Origin: Adiantum capillus-veneris
Lineage: Eukaryota > Streptophyta > Polypodiopsida > Polypodiales > Pteridaceae
Reading direction: 5' to 3'
DNA: 64,000 nt
Assembly (NCBI GenBank): GCA_014529385.2
Contig: CM043958.1
Span: 83,227,025 to 83,291,024 of the forward strand
Numbering within the stretch: position 1 is the stretch's first letter; each line of letters begins with the position of its first letter. The translations under genes were made by a program, and so were the position numbers. The notes beneath the pieces are model-generated. The model saw only the letters and a program-made list of their open reading frames with translations, was not told the DNA's origin and ran no database searches. Positions 22,816 through 34,523 of the stretch are shown one piece after another.

Positions 22816-23870
22816 ATGAGAGAACTTGTGTCTCATGTGGTGTCCAAAACATCGATGACTGGACCTAGGCATCTACAATTAAAACTTGCAAAGCAGATGG
22901 TAATGGGAGAAATTGTTCAAAAAAAAAGGGAACCATTAAATAGCAATGAGCTTCTCTATACTAGAAGAGATGAATACATTGATTTATACACAAAGGTGAT
23001 ATTGCAACTTCTCTACTACGAACATGTTCCACATTCTTTTGTCTGACATCGCTATATTTGCCATTTTTACTAGGTTTAAACACTTGACGAGAGAAGCGAC
23101 TTCTACAAGGATTGGACTAGGTATAGAGTCTCAATGCTTTGGCTGAAGAACAGTTGCACATATAAGTTTTTCCATGGCATGCTATTTCTTGGACAATCCA
23201 CATACCCACCAACAAAAAGATGTCATGTATTCAAAATGTCAATGAACGGGCCTGGGTCTTTTGTCGAGCTAGTCAATACAATGTGTCAAGATGGTAATGG
23301 AGACTTGTGAAGGAGTTGGGTTTTCTTTGATCACGTGCGAAGAGTGGTGGGTGAACAACAATGGCAACAAATGTCTATGATCCTATGTAAGTATTGTGCA
23401 ACATCATTCAAAACACCCTTTGTTCGTTAGAAAAATTGGTTAATCATTTATCCATGTATGATTCAAGAGATGCAAACAATTTTTGTCTGTGAGATGAAAG
23501 AAGAAGACATGCAAGCACAAATTATGTTCTAGGAAATGATGAATGCAATGTTGTTGGAGAGGGTTCATGGCCGATGAGGCAAGAGAAAATTAAAAGGCAA
23601 TTCAAACTGTGTTCAACAGAGGCCCTAATAATGTTATGGAAGGGAGAGAGCACTCATGCTTGTTTCATTGGGAGTATAGCTTGAACATTCACAACATGCA
23701 ATATGTGCATAAGAATTTTCAAGACAAGCAGAAGCGTATGTGTGAATTATGGCACTGTGAAAGGAGCGAGGATGAGGCAACCAACTTGTATAGGAATATA
23801 GAGCTTGGTGGGCTTCTAGAAAAGTATCTCATTGTAACTTGTCACAAATGGATTGTTGGCTAAGTTGGTG
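22816..23870 (+). pseudogene. Unrecognised, degraded coding region
   Basis: Three adjacent stretches look coding. 22816-23046 encodes 76 residues rich in charged helices. From 23083, one frame (LDERSDFYKDWTRYRVSML, STYPPTKRCHVFKMSMNGPG) is open to TGA 23308 and then continues in phase as SWVFFDHVRRVVGEQQWQQ, interrupted by TAG, TAG and TGA. 23609-23863, in another frame, reads CLFHWEYSLNIHNMQYVHKNF, KRMCELWHCERSEDEA and TNLYRNIELGGLLEKYL. The aromatic/His/Cys-rich pattern suggests a real former protein, perhaps carried by a transposon. I do not recognise the family. Confidence 0.4.
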
Positions 23871-24652
23871 GCATGTGCAGTACCCTCACTGGAGAAAACA
23901 CTTTGTTGGGGTAAACATTTTTTAGTAGTATTTGTTGGTCCATTTTATTTTTTGGTTGGTATACTATCTCTGAACACAACTATGTTGCAGGAACTGGTGA
24001 GAGGCGGAAGTGCAAAATAGACCCGATGGCCTCTACACCAAGACTATGCACGATGGCCTCATCATGGGAGGTACACAATAGGGGCACCACCTAGCAAGAT
24101 ATGCGGCTAGCCATTAAAGTGTGAACTTGTCTTCATTGTTTGGAAAAAGGCCGGCGCAGGTGTTTACCTGTGGGATACAACGAGGGATGGTCCTTTTCCG
24201 CTAGGGCTGATAACCGTTGGTCTATGTTTGAGCTCAGGGTTCATTCATTGCCCTAGAAATGGGATTGAATGGGAGTGTGTCCCGGCCGGGTGGATGTGAC
24301 CCGCGGATGCGTCTGGAAATCGGCCTAGTCCGGGTAGGCCTGATGCCGGTGGGAAAAGGAGGAAGGAAAAAGGATCCATGGAGGGATCATGATAGGGAGG
24401 AAGATGTGATTTAATTAAGGAACTCTTCAAACTGTTTGGGAAAAAGGAACTTTGGAAAGGCTAGGAACTTAAATGGGTTATTCCGCAATTGTCCTCATCA
24501 GTCGGACCTTTGCTCTTCTTCTCGGGATTATTGATTTAAAAGGAACCTAAAGTAGATTATGTTGGAAGCCTTTCCCACACAAGATAAAGACATATAAGAA
24601 TTGGAATCTATGTAAAGGTGCCGCCTTCTCACGTGGCGGAGGAGACAGGATA
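23871..24652. other. No gene seen
   Basis: A moderately GC-rich block (24130-24400, for example CCCGGCCGGGTGGATG) lies between the unrecognised remnant and the compact LTR element. It could be internal or LTR sequence of another element, but no match within the window supports that. Confidence 0.4.
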
Positions 24653-24788
24653 CCCGAGACCTGGGACGAGGATCGGAATATGCCTGGAGAAGTATATGTG
24701 ATTGCTTGAATGATAACTAGATAATCTTACTAATATTAAAGGAAAAATGAAGTGAAAATATTCTATAAAGGAAAAGGCGGGAACGACC

Positions 24789-25399
24789 TGATAAATGCAC
24801 ATTTGCAAGGGTATGCAATAGTTTGCATGCTGCTTTCAAATGCTTGAAATGTATTCTTGGTTCGCCATGATTGGAATACTGTTTTCTAATATCATAGTAC
24901 TACCTTGTGAAGGTGCATCTATCAAACGGTTCGGTGGGTGGGCGGATTCCGGAGGGTTAATTGTTGGCCGGAAAGTTGAACCCAATTTTATGTTGTATTA
25001 GCAATTAAGTCTAGAACGGGGAAAAATGGATTTCGATCTACGGAGCGGGGAACAACTTGGGATCGAGGGATTCGTGTAGATTATAATACACTCACCTTAG
25101 GGGAACGCATTGACGGCTGTGCTCGGTCCTAACCGGGAAAAAAGCGTCAATGACCGGGAAGGTTGAGTTCCACGTTAGTCTGATGACTTCGGATGGTAAG
25201 ATTGATCGGTAAGCAAGGTTCTTCGGGGCTAAGGGATCCATATGAGAGAACATGAATGTTATCATCCCCATTGAGTTGGCATCGAAGAGCAGGTGGACTC
25301 CTGTCCTTGTGTCGGTCTCAAGCAGGAGGGATGTCAGAGATCACGGTGTATCCATGTGGAGATGGTACAGCCGGGTGGTCCCCGGACATGGCCCTCACA
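24789..25399 (+). repeat. Complete LTR of the compact element
   Basis: It begins TGATAAATGCACATTTGC after the purine tract AAAGGAAAAGGCGGGA (24767-24782) and ends CCCTCACA. Length is 611 bp. Repeats of its first 327 bp are found from 25898. Confidence 0.82.
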
Positions 25400-25401
25400 A
25401 G

Positions 25402-25413
25402 TGGTATCAGAGC
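25402..25413 (+). other. Primer-binding site, initiator-tRNA-Met type
   Basis: TGGTATCAGAGC, an exact match to the commonest plant retroelement primer-binding site, two bases after the LTR end. Confidence 0.93.
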
Positions 25414-25494
25414 GCAGTTTCTATCCTTGGATAGATAAAGGTCTTAATTGACTCTTGTAGAAAAGAGTGAGATAATGAAAAATAACTTCTCTAA

Positions 25495-25818
25495 TTGCAT
25501 GAAAATTTTCAGATGACGTGGACCTTTCAAGAAAAGGAAGTACTCGAAATTGTCCAAAAGCAAATGGAAGAAGCAACTATGGAACAAAAGGAGGCCATGT
25601 TAGAACACTTTGTTCACCTTCTTTTTCTTGCCCAAGGGACAACTGGAGCTCAACAAATGTGGAAGACCCAATGCAACATAACTGAAGTAACTCTTTGGGG
25701 CCATGAACACCTTCTAAATAATCTTCGCCTGGCCATGATGAGGGAGAAACTGGGACTAGGTCCCGAGACCTGGGACGAGGATCGGGATATGCCTGGAGAA
25801 GTATATGTGATTGCTTGA
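25495..25818 (+). CDS. Hypothetical protein of the compact LTR element
   Basis: A 107-codon open frame fills most of the interior. It starts with an alternative ATG at 25499-25501 in another frame nearby; the chosen frame begins MHENFQMTWTFQEKEV (a second in-frame ATG is seven codons in). The sequence is helical and charged (LEIVQKQMEEATMEQKEAM, HEHLLNNLRLAMMREKLG) with an acidic end (PETWDEDRDMPGE). It might be a relic of a Gag N-terminus. I recognise no domain. Its last codons are duplicated at 24653-24708. Confidence 0.45.
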   Translation: MHENFQMTWTFQEKEVLEIVQKQMEEATMEQKEAMLEHFVHLLFLAQGTTGAQQMWKTQCNITEVTLWGHEHLLNNLRLAMMREKLGLGPETWDEDRDMPGEVYVIA

Positions 25819-25897
25819 ATGATAACTAGAGAATCTTACTAATATTAAAGGAAAAATGAAGTGAAAATATTCTATAAAGGAAAAGGTGGGAACGACC

Positions 25898-26225
25898 TGA
25901 TAAATGCACATTTGCAAGGGTATGCAACAGTTTGCATGCTGCTTTCAAATGCTTGAAATGTATTCTTGGTTCGCCATGATTGGAATATTGTTTTCTAGTA
26001 TCATAGTACTACCTTGTGAAGATGCATTTATCAAACGGTTTGGTGGGTGGGCGGATTCCGGAGGGTTAATTGTTGGCCGGAAAGTTGAACCCAATTTTAT
26101 GTTGTATTAGCAATTAAGTCTAGAACGGGGAAAAATGGATTTCGATCTACGGAGCGGGGAACAACTTGGGATCGAGGGATTCGTGTAGATTATAATACAC
26201 TCACCTTAGGGGAATGCATTGACGG
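25898..26225 (+). repeat. Second LTR of the compact element, interrupted after 328 bp
   Basis: It matches 24789-25115 with a few substitutions (for example GGTGCATCTATC against GATGCATTTATC). Identity stops after CATTGACGG, where the TGTCAGGAG start of another LTR begins. GACGG is therefore the likely left target-site copy of that insertion. Confidence 0.82.
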
Positions 26226-27325
26226 TGTCAGGAGTTTTTTGGAGCAAGGGATTGCGCATATGTACATATACATGCATGGTGCATCAAATAAAGAATTGCC
26301 CATTTTTCAGAGCCAGGTGGTTACGTGGGGCCCACATGTGTACAGGTAGGACAGGGTGGACAAGTGCATCGATTTTCACTATTATCAGTACCAGTGTGTT
26401 TTTTCTACAATAAGGAGGAGTTGGTAGCGTGTAAAACTTCTCGAGGAAGCTATCCGTGGGCCGACGACATGAGGTAAGCAAGTGCGTCAGATGGCATCGA
26501 GTGGCGTCAGGAGGTCGAATGGGGTCAATACTTGCACGTGGATAAGTACAGACACGACGTGGGTGTTTTCTTGTAATACTTATGCAGAAAGGTCATCATT
26601 AGGACCACTTTTTGGGGCCACTTCACGTGGTTGCGAGACGCATTATTGAAAAGAAATGAGTGCCCGGTGTGCGGATGATGCAAAAAGGTTTTTGGCCTGT
26701 TCGGGGTCCGTTTGAGGTCATCTAAAAGGCCACGGGTGCCCAACTAATAAAGCTAAGTGTGGGAACTGAAAAAACAGAGAGAAGACCAGAAAAAATGTGG
26801 AGAAGAGAGGAGGAACAGCCGCAAGTGTGTTTTTGCTGTTTTTGGAGCATTTTTTGGCCCTAAACTGCTCATCCGAGGTTGGATTTGAGCTCTGTGACAT
26901 TGTAGGGTGAGGTTTTTGGGCGTTCCGGACGCAACGGCGCTGTCCATTTTGCCAAATTCCTCACATATTTTCTGTTGTTTTTCTGTGTAACCTTCTCCGG
27001 TGAGTGAAGCCTCTGCTTAACTTTGTGGTTGTATCTGGTGTATTTCCTCAATACTGTGTAAACTATTTGCCCCATTGGTGTTGGGCTGAGCTTCATTGAG
27101 TCTAAACAACAGCAATTTGCCTCCTTTGAGCTGAATTGAGAGTGTGTGTGTGAGTGTTGAGTGGGCAAGTGGGAAATCTCTCTCTTCTCACTCTATGTGT
27201 GTGTTTCCTGTCTCGGCCAGGCTGGTTGTGTAAGCCGAGTGGTGCCCCATAATGTGTGTGTATCATCCCAAGAGTGTGTGTTGGGTCATTATAGAGGCGA
27301 TGTGTGTGTTTCCATCCCGCTCACA
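26226..27325 (+). repeat. LTR of the Tat-like family
   Basis: Defined by a sharp left junction inside another LTR and by the primer-binding region at its right edge. The last 200 bp are rich in TGTGTG motifs. No convincing TATA box was found. Confidence 0.82.
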
Positions 27326-27774
27326 TTCTTTTGGTGCCCCCACTGAGGATCTTCTTCGAGTACCTTCTGCTTCGAGATTCGGGGTTGCAGGTTGCAGACT
27401 ACAGGTTACAGGTTACAGGTTACAGGGACAGGTACAGGTACATGTGATTCACACAAGTACAGGTAGCTGGAGTACAGTGATATACTAGTAGTGATGTCAC
27501 TTGCAGTTGTTGTGGGTATGCATCACTTCGCGCCTATTTGAGCGCATTGTCTGCTGTATTGTACGTACTTGTGGAAACTGTCATTGTACGCATTTGTGGA
27601 GCCATACTTGGTTGTATTTGGCAGTCCCAGCCATTTCTAAGACTTGGTCTGGAAGATAGTCATTTCTGAAACTTGACTATACGCGATTTGCATTAGCCTT
27701 CGTGTGAGGGTCGATAGCGTGAGGTTTTTATTGAGCTGGGGGATTCTCAAATGTGGAGATCCTTTCAGTGATAC
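26226..27774 (+). mobile_element. 5' LTR and leader of a Tat-like element (same family as 1-6405), 3' part missing
   Basis: The LTR runs from TGTCAGGAGTTTTTTGG (26226) to CCCGCTCACA (27325), 1100 bp with TG...CA ends. TTTTGGTGCCCCCAC at 27329-27343 then matches window position 1, and the leader follows that copy closely to GTGATAC (27774; 453 in the other copy). After that the two diverge abruptly. The insertion interrupts the LTR of the compact element. Its gag and pol are gone. Confidence 0.85.
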
Positions 27775-30524
27775 CCCCTATATATGGTACCCCCCTTTCT
27801 AGTAAAATCTACTTTTTTGGCCTCATACCCCCCCTCCCCCTATTTTACACTCACATGACACCATACGGTAATCCTTAGTGAAGACCCTGGGAACACAAAG
27901 GAAAACAAGTTTTGCTTATCATTGGGTAGTTTTTATGTAGTAGCAAACATGAATGGTGGAAAACAAGGAAAAAAAAACTCTATTGTAAAAGTTGGGATTA
28001 AAGATCTTCAACTTTACTAATCAAGAAGACTCATTTTTTGCTGTGAAGGCAATGAAACATGCAAAGCAGACCTTGATCTTACTAAAGAAGGTTGTACTTA
28101 ATAAGAAACCAATAGGAATTCTAGCTATGAAATTTGTGAAGAAGACAAGGAAAGTCACAGTTAGGGGTGCATTTGTAGTGTTGATGCAAGATCTTTAAAG
28201 GATGTAGAGAATATCTTTACCACCATTAGTTTTCTAAAGGCACTAGTGTAAATGCATCGATAGAAGGTTCACATGAGCAAGAGGTAGAAGGACTCACAAG
28301 GGAAATAAACGCAAAGGACAATTCTACTATCGAAGAAGATTGACAAAAAAAAAAAAAAGCAAAGAGGAAGATGACAAGGACTGAAGAAGAAAAAGAGGTC
28401 TTTTAAGAGGAGTTGATGGAAATTGAAACTCCGGCAAAAGATAACAAGACAATGATGTCATTTTAGACTTCATTCAAGAACAAATGCAAGAAGAGATATT
28501 GGCAATATTGATGGCCTTTGATCCTTCTATCAAATGTTTCCTTGTTAAACATGCCAAGGAGAATGTTCACAATGTTGGACTATTGGATCATCTCTAAAAA
28601 ACACTCCATTAGTGTTGCCAAAACATTTGCAAGGTGAAAAAGTTGCAAAGGTTACCCCTCAATTATGTTAACAATTCAAATATAGATGATTAAAGATTAT
28701 TCTTGGTTTCCCACCAGATATCTCTTGTGAAATCTCCAAAGATACTAATAATTTATCGCAAAGTCAATGCCAAATGAGATTTTTCTCAACAAAATGATGC
28801 AAGCATGAGTACAATGGAATGCAATTGGTTGTCCTTATGAATTGTTGCTAGACATCAACTAAGAATCATGAGTACAATGGAATGCAAATGTTCATCCTTC
28901 TAAACCACTACGAGGAAGTGTTTATCCTTCTAAACCACCACGTTACATCAAACCAAGAAGGGATTTGAGTCTTAGAAAGTACTTGTTTGATTCTTTGACA
29001 ATATTACTATGAGCCTTTCATCAATATGTACAGAGTCTAACATAAGCTCAAGCATGCCCTCCATGAGAGCTCATATAGAACTTCAAAGTGAGGCTTGAAG
29101 CTAGGCTTGAGCCTTACTTGTACAAGAGTTTCTAACCCTAACAAGTGAAGATTGCCCATGTATTTTAGACTTTGCACAGATGCATGCGAGCATATAAACA
29201 AACAATTCAATCTAAGAAGCAAGGCTTGAACTTAAGTTTGAGTATCAACACCACAAGTTAGTGTATTCAAAGGAAGTTGAGATCACTCGTAGCATGCCTT
29301 ATCATAACAATGAATGTTGGAATATGAAATTTTGCAGTCCTTTGTTAAGACCATGGAGAGCACACTTCAAAAGCAATTTTTCAAAATCAAGTTGCATTTG
29401 ATTCTATATGATGAGGATGTAAAGAAGAGGTGGGTCAAGATTATGAAACAATATGCTCAAGGATTTCTACCCCAATATGAAGGAAGACACAATTGACAAA
29501 GTTTCCATTAAAAATCTTAAAATATTAAATTTCTAACTATGAAGGGTTGCAAGGTTCAATAAGCACTAGGCAGAATAATGCTTGCACCTACATTATTCAA
29601 GTGCATTTATGCCTTGCAAACAAGAGGTGAAGTTCTTGAATTGCAAAATGCAATCTTGAACAAAAGCATATTTCTAAAGAATGGAAAGTATACCCCTAAT
29701 ATAATGGACATGGATGAGATGACTTGGAAGTTAAAACTTATCAAGTGTTGAAAGGAGTGATACTCTCATTCTTCTTTGATCTAAGAAGGAAAAAGTTATC
29801 ATGGGAGCAAGTTTGCAAGAAGTACAAGATGGGAGAGTAAGTGTACAATCAAATGAGGAGGTATAGCCAGTAGTATGTCAAGGAATGCTTCTAAGAGTAT
29901 GGGATAACAAGTTTTATGATGTATGCAATTCTCATGTACCAACAAACTCACAAAGTTTGAAAGGTAGAAAATCATATTGAATTGATCAATTGTGAAACTT
30001 AAGGTTCTTGAAACACTATTTTAGCTAGACTATATTGTGTCTTTATCTAAAAGCATTGAATTGTAATATGGTACATTATTTTGCGAAAGTTGTTATGTGA
30101 TACTATTCAAATAGCGGGTTTCCAAATACTTTTTCTTAGAATCACTTGTTGATTTGAGTGGCATCTATGCACATATATCATTAACACATTATGGGGGGAT
30201 CAAAATTGAGTTTTAGACTCACTAATCCGACAAAATTCATCACAAAGAATGTCTTTTCTATTTAGAGTTCCATCCACAAATTATAGCAAGATTAAGGAAT
30301 TAACTATTATGAAAATATAGTAAGGTCCAGCAAGTTTGGTTTTGGTGAGACAAGAATGTCAAAAACACCTCGAGTCTAAAAATTAAGCTCAAGATTAACC
30401 AGGAGAGCTAGTAAAGCACTAGTATATAAGTCTCAACCACAAAATTCCTTGGCATAGACTCCTAGCTGAGCAATTCCAAGTGAGACTCAAAATTTCATAT
30501 CCTAGTGTAGAAATTACATATGTT
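27775..30524. other. No recognisable gene; AT-rich degraded sequence
   Basis: Short open frames (for example 27992-28198 and 29314-29496) look chance-like. Small local duplications such as CATGAGTACAATGGAATGC (28804 and 28867) and TTATCCTTCTAAACCAC occur. The lysine-rich reading frames around 27990-28450 could be old transposon coding DNA, but no domain is visible. Confidence 0.45.
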
Positions 30525-30890
30525 AGGTGCAACTCATAAACTCTTTGTATCTAACAAGAGATTAACATTTATATTGTAGGCTCAAACTTAAGTTCAAGAA
30601 GTTCCTCCATGTCTTATGGGGGAAATTCATAAACTCTTTGTACTAACAAGAGATTAACATTTATATTGTAGGCTCAAACTTAAGTTCAAGAATTTCCTCC
30701 ATATCTTAGCAGTATCATGTGGGGTCAGACTTATGTCATATCCTAGTGTAGTAGATATGCTAGGTGCGACTCATAAACTCTGTGTATCTGACATGAGATT
30801 GACATTTATTTTGTAGGCTCAAACTTAAGTTCAAGCTTTGCCTCCATATGTTAGTGTAGCAGTACCATGTGGGGCCAGACTAATGAGAAT
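30525..30890. repeat. Three tandem copies of an about 110-130-bp unit
   Basis: Each unit contains AACTCTTTGTAT-like sequence, GAGATT(A/G)ACATTTAT and the block TGTAGGCTCAAACTTAAG. The copies begin near 30528, 30625 and 30766. CTCCATATCTTAG... and CATGTGGGG(T/C)CAGAC mark the longer second and third units. Confidence 0.85.
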
Positions 30891-31548
30891 TGTAGAAAAA
30901 GAATGTTATAGATAGTAGTTTATAGCTTGAAAAAATTCATAGATAAAAGGTTTTGTAAATAGGCTTCTTGGCATAGTATTTTGTTGGAGCAACTCATGAG
31001 AATACACAATGTTTAAGAATGTACATTGGATGGAGTTTTATCTTTCTTAAAGATGAATTCTAAAATACTTGGATATCATATTAATATTTCAATTGGATAT
31101 TATTTTTTATCTTGGTGTTTCTAAACACCACACTCTTTTGAGAACCCTGCAATTCTAAAATTCATTTTTGAGTATTTTAGAAAATCTTTTGGTGTTGTTA
31201 ATATAGCCAAAGATTTAACCTTAATGTTTCAAAATTTTGCTATTAATTTAAAGCACTTATTTCACATGAAGAATGTTGTATAATACAAATTAAGTTTAGT
31301 GCCATGCATCCCTCACACTTTTGATGTCCTTGCAATTGATGTGTGTACCTATGTCTTTAAATATAGACACCCCTATAGATATGTGTCAAGGGATATATTT
31401 TAATGGGACATTGATTGTGCCCAAAAATAGATGACATCTCCAAATACACAAAAATACCAGGTTTTTGTATTAGAATTGTAAAAAATGGGACTTGAATAAT
31501 TCCCAAAATTCCTAAATATGTCTTACATATGAATTCTGGCAAAAAGGT
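30891..31548. other. No gene seen
   Basis: AT-rich sequence without open frames of interest. Confidence 0.5.
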
Positions 31549-32760
31549 ACATGGATCACGATCCATGTTGGGAAGCATCTTGTAATCTCAACTAGTGGAG
31601 GTTGTTCCTAGCCACACGGGGATGCTATTGTACAAATTTCTCTGGTTTTAGGGTTTGAGGAACATGGATCGCGATCCATGTTTGGTAACATATTGAAGAT
31701 ATGATGATACCAGCTGGTAGGCCTCATCAAGATGGTTCCTTGGTCCAAAAAATTGGGATTTGGATCATTGGTTTGGTACTTAGGTCAATTTTTAGAAATC
31801 ATCCTCATACTTAGAGAAATTTGGCATTTTGATGTGGATTTTGGAATCCAAATGACTTGAAACTTCATGCCTAGGATTTGTTGAATATACTGGGCCAGAT
31901 GGTATGAATTTTTCTTTGGTTGAGCAAAAAGGTACATGGATTTCGATCCATGTTGGGAGGGACTTTGATACAGCCTCTTGCACACAGGTTCCTACAGGTC
32001 TTCCTAGCACACTAGTAAAATATTTTCAAATTTGGACATGTTTCTCTTATGCCATGTTTTTCCCGTCTTGACCATATTGGTTTTTTGAAACCACTTTTGG
32101 GCACTTCCTTTGACTGACATCTGTTGTTGCCTTGATTCTGGATTATTTGTGTCTAAAAAGCACAGCTTCGCCTAGCTCCCCACCAATTTTCATCAGTTTT
32201 TGAATCTATCTAAAAGGGGAAATTGGTCCAGGCAATTTGCACAGCTTTGTAGGTACTCTTTTGCTTTGTTTTGACCTCGATTACACCTTTAATGTTACAT
32301 CTCCTTGATGCTTGTCTTTCACTTTCTTCCTGACTCCCATCTGTTTCAGCTGGCTTTGGAATAGAGCCCTAAGAAGTTCCAATTCCTGCTCTGGCCAGTG
32401 GGGTAGCTTCATATTCTTCTCTTGACCCTAGTCCATAAGTTTTTTGTTGGAAACAGACCATTTCTCCTTTGATTACTGCCAAGCGACCATTTGCAGACTG
32501 AAGGTAACAAACCATGAGGGTTTGATGATTTTAAAAGCCCTTTTTGTGACTATTTATGCATGGTCAAACATACTTTTTCATCCCCCTTCTAGTGAACAAC
32601 CCCTGCCTTGATTTTATCATCAAGGTGTAAGGATCGCGATCCATGTTGGGAAGCATTTTGAAATTCCAACTAGTGGAGGTTGTTTCTGGCCACATGGGGA
32701 TGCTACTATACAATTTTTTCCAATCTTAGGGTTTGGGGAACATGGATCGTGATCCATGTT
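31549..32760. repeat. Dispersed family of about 20-bp palindromes within a larger direct repeat
   Basis: Palindromes with arms CATGGATC/GATCCATG occur at 31549-31568, 31661-31682 (perfect over 22 bp), 31934-31953, about 32631-32646 (left arm eroded) and 32739-32760. The centre dinucleotide varies (AC, GC, TC, GC, GT) while the arms stay paired. Blocks 31553-31682 and 32631-32760 are direct repeats of about 130 bp, each flanked by two palindromes and sharing CAACTAGTGGAGGTTGTT and GGGGATGCTA. No coding role is evident. Confidence 0.8.
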
Positions 32761-32967
32761 CCACCACCTTTTGCAACTATTTTTGCACCCATTGATTTTT
32801 CCAGTTACTAGGGGTCTACTGATGAGAAGATTTTGGTTTTGGGTGAGTTTTGAAGTCTCCCATTGGCCTTGACCATTGTTAATGATCATACCTATCGAAT
32901 CCGGTGTAGTAAGAGCTATCGAGGTGGTCACAGTGGTGGGCAGAAACAAAGCGGAAAACCCTATGCT

Positions 32968-33016
<49 letters not shown>

Positions 33017-34391
33017 GCAAATGAGCTTATGTTGCCCAATTTCGCTACATGTTCCCAATCTACCCGGAATGCCCCATTCATACTTACCTCCATTGATCAT
33101 ATCTTGTTGTTCATATCACCTGCAATTTGAATCGTTCTTCATTCTGATATCCAGTCGACAAATGGCCTTAAATCTGCAGTTTTGATCTTTTAGGAGTTGT
33201 CTCAAAATCCGTTGTGTGCCGAATCTTTCCATATTTTCCATGTTTGAAGCCCTTGCTCTGAAGTTTTGGCGTTTTCTTTCAAAAGTCAATTTTGACTTTC
33301 CTCGCTCAACCTATTAATTTTTGTTGATTATTTGTCGTTTTTAGGTTTTTAGTAAAGGCAAATTATTTACAATTATTATTAGTTGGCCAAAATTAGTGTA
33401 ATCTCTCATCAATACATATTCTTAACCCGGCATTTAGATGGTGTCAATATGGCTCATGATTATGCCTGTTAAGAGTTAAAAAGCTCTTGAAAAATTGTTT
33501 AAAGGAAAAGAAAAGAAAAAGAAAGGATGATAATATATACAAAATGATGAGTATCTTGTTACGTTTTCCCCCCTTCCTAGAGTGAGTTGTCCCAGACGAA
33601 TATGTGTTAAAGTGCATGGGAACGAAGTATGTGTCTATGCATAGTCGCAGATTGTGGCTCTATGATGTGAATCCAGGATATGCATGTGGTAACAAATTGT
33701 TGTGCAAGATATGGGCTATGAACAATAAATTCAGTGGTTTTTAATGTGAGGTTATGTTGAATCTGCTTGGTCCGCACAGAAGTAATTGTAGAAGACGCGC
33801 CCTTTGTTTGACAGTGGCCTCTAGAAGTTGTGAGCCTGTCTTGTCTTGTGATTGAGGGCTCTGCTTTGGTCGCCACTAAAATTGCTTGGATGTGGTCTTC
33901 ATTGTCGAGGCATCCCGTGAGCGAGTCTGTTTTGGTTTCCATACCCACTTGATTTCTTTTGGTTGTCGATGTTGAGATTAGATTGGCCTAGGTTGCTTGA
34001 CAAAAGCCTTGGGCGGTTTGTCGAGGTTAGGTTTCTGTTGATGCATCGTGGGTGGGCTTGCATTGCCATGTCATTTGGGTGTCCATAATTTGTTCGGATT
34101 GGTTTGCATAATGGACTTTTTTACCCAGATTTTCTTGACCATCATTCGAGAACATCGTTGGGTTGGATTAGGTGGTGATTAGAGAGGTTCGCATACGTGG
34201 TCTGATTGTACTAAGGGTGTGGCAAAATATTGGTCATCTTGCCTGAGATACAAAGTATTATCATGCCAGTTTGGTGTGGCTTGATAAGTGCGCATCCACG
34301 GTCTCCCAAATGATTTTAATGCTCATTTGGAACTCTAGAGGTTGTGTAGATTAGTGTGTTTTTAGGTCACTAGAGAGCTAGTTACCATGAT
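32761..34391. other. No gene seen; one (CT) microsatellite
   Basis: (CT) runs from about 32970 to 33013. 33600-34390 is G/T-rich with repeated GGTTTG and GTCGAGG words but no protein domain on either strand. Confidence 0.5.
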
Positions 34392-34396
34392 TCTCT

Positions 34397-34480
34397 TGTT
34401 AGGAAATAAGACGTAGCTAAATAGATAATTGAGTAGATTACTTAATGGAGAGAGACAAATTTATATACACGATATTATAG

Positions 34481-34523
<43 letters not shown>

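Larger units (their letters stand above)
24653..26225 (+). mobile_element. Compact LTR retroelement with a 107-codon ORF, preceded by a second copy of its own 3' end
   Basis: 24653-25110 and 25762-26225 are near-identical direct repeats. Each starts with the last codons of the small ORF (ETWDEDR.MPGEVYVIA), continues through a poly-purine tract and enters an LTR. The first LTR (24789-25399) is complete and is followed by a textbook primer-binding site; the second (25898-26225) is cut by the next element. Having ORF-tail sequence before the first LTR means this is an LTR-internal-LTR unit preceded by another internal end, as in a tandem array made by LTR recombination. The 500-bp interior encodes no protease, RT or integrase, so it is non-autonomous. 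Confidence 0.8.

Noticed and set aside
30480-30900. CRISPR-like array
   Set aside because: Only three long diverged units, no uniform spacers, and a eukaryotic setting.
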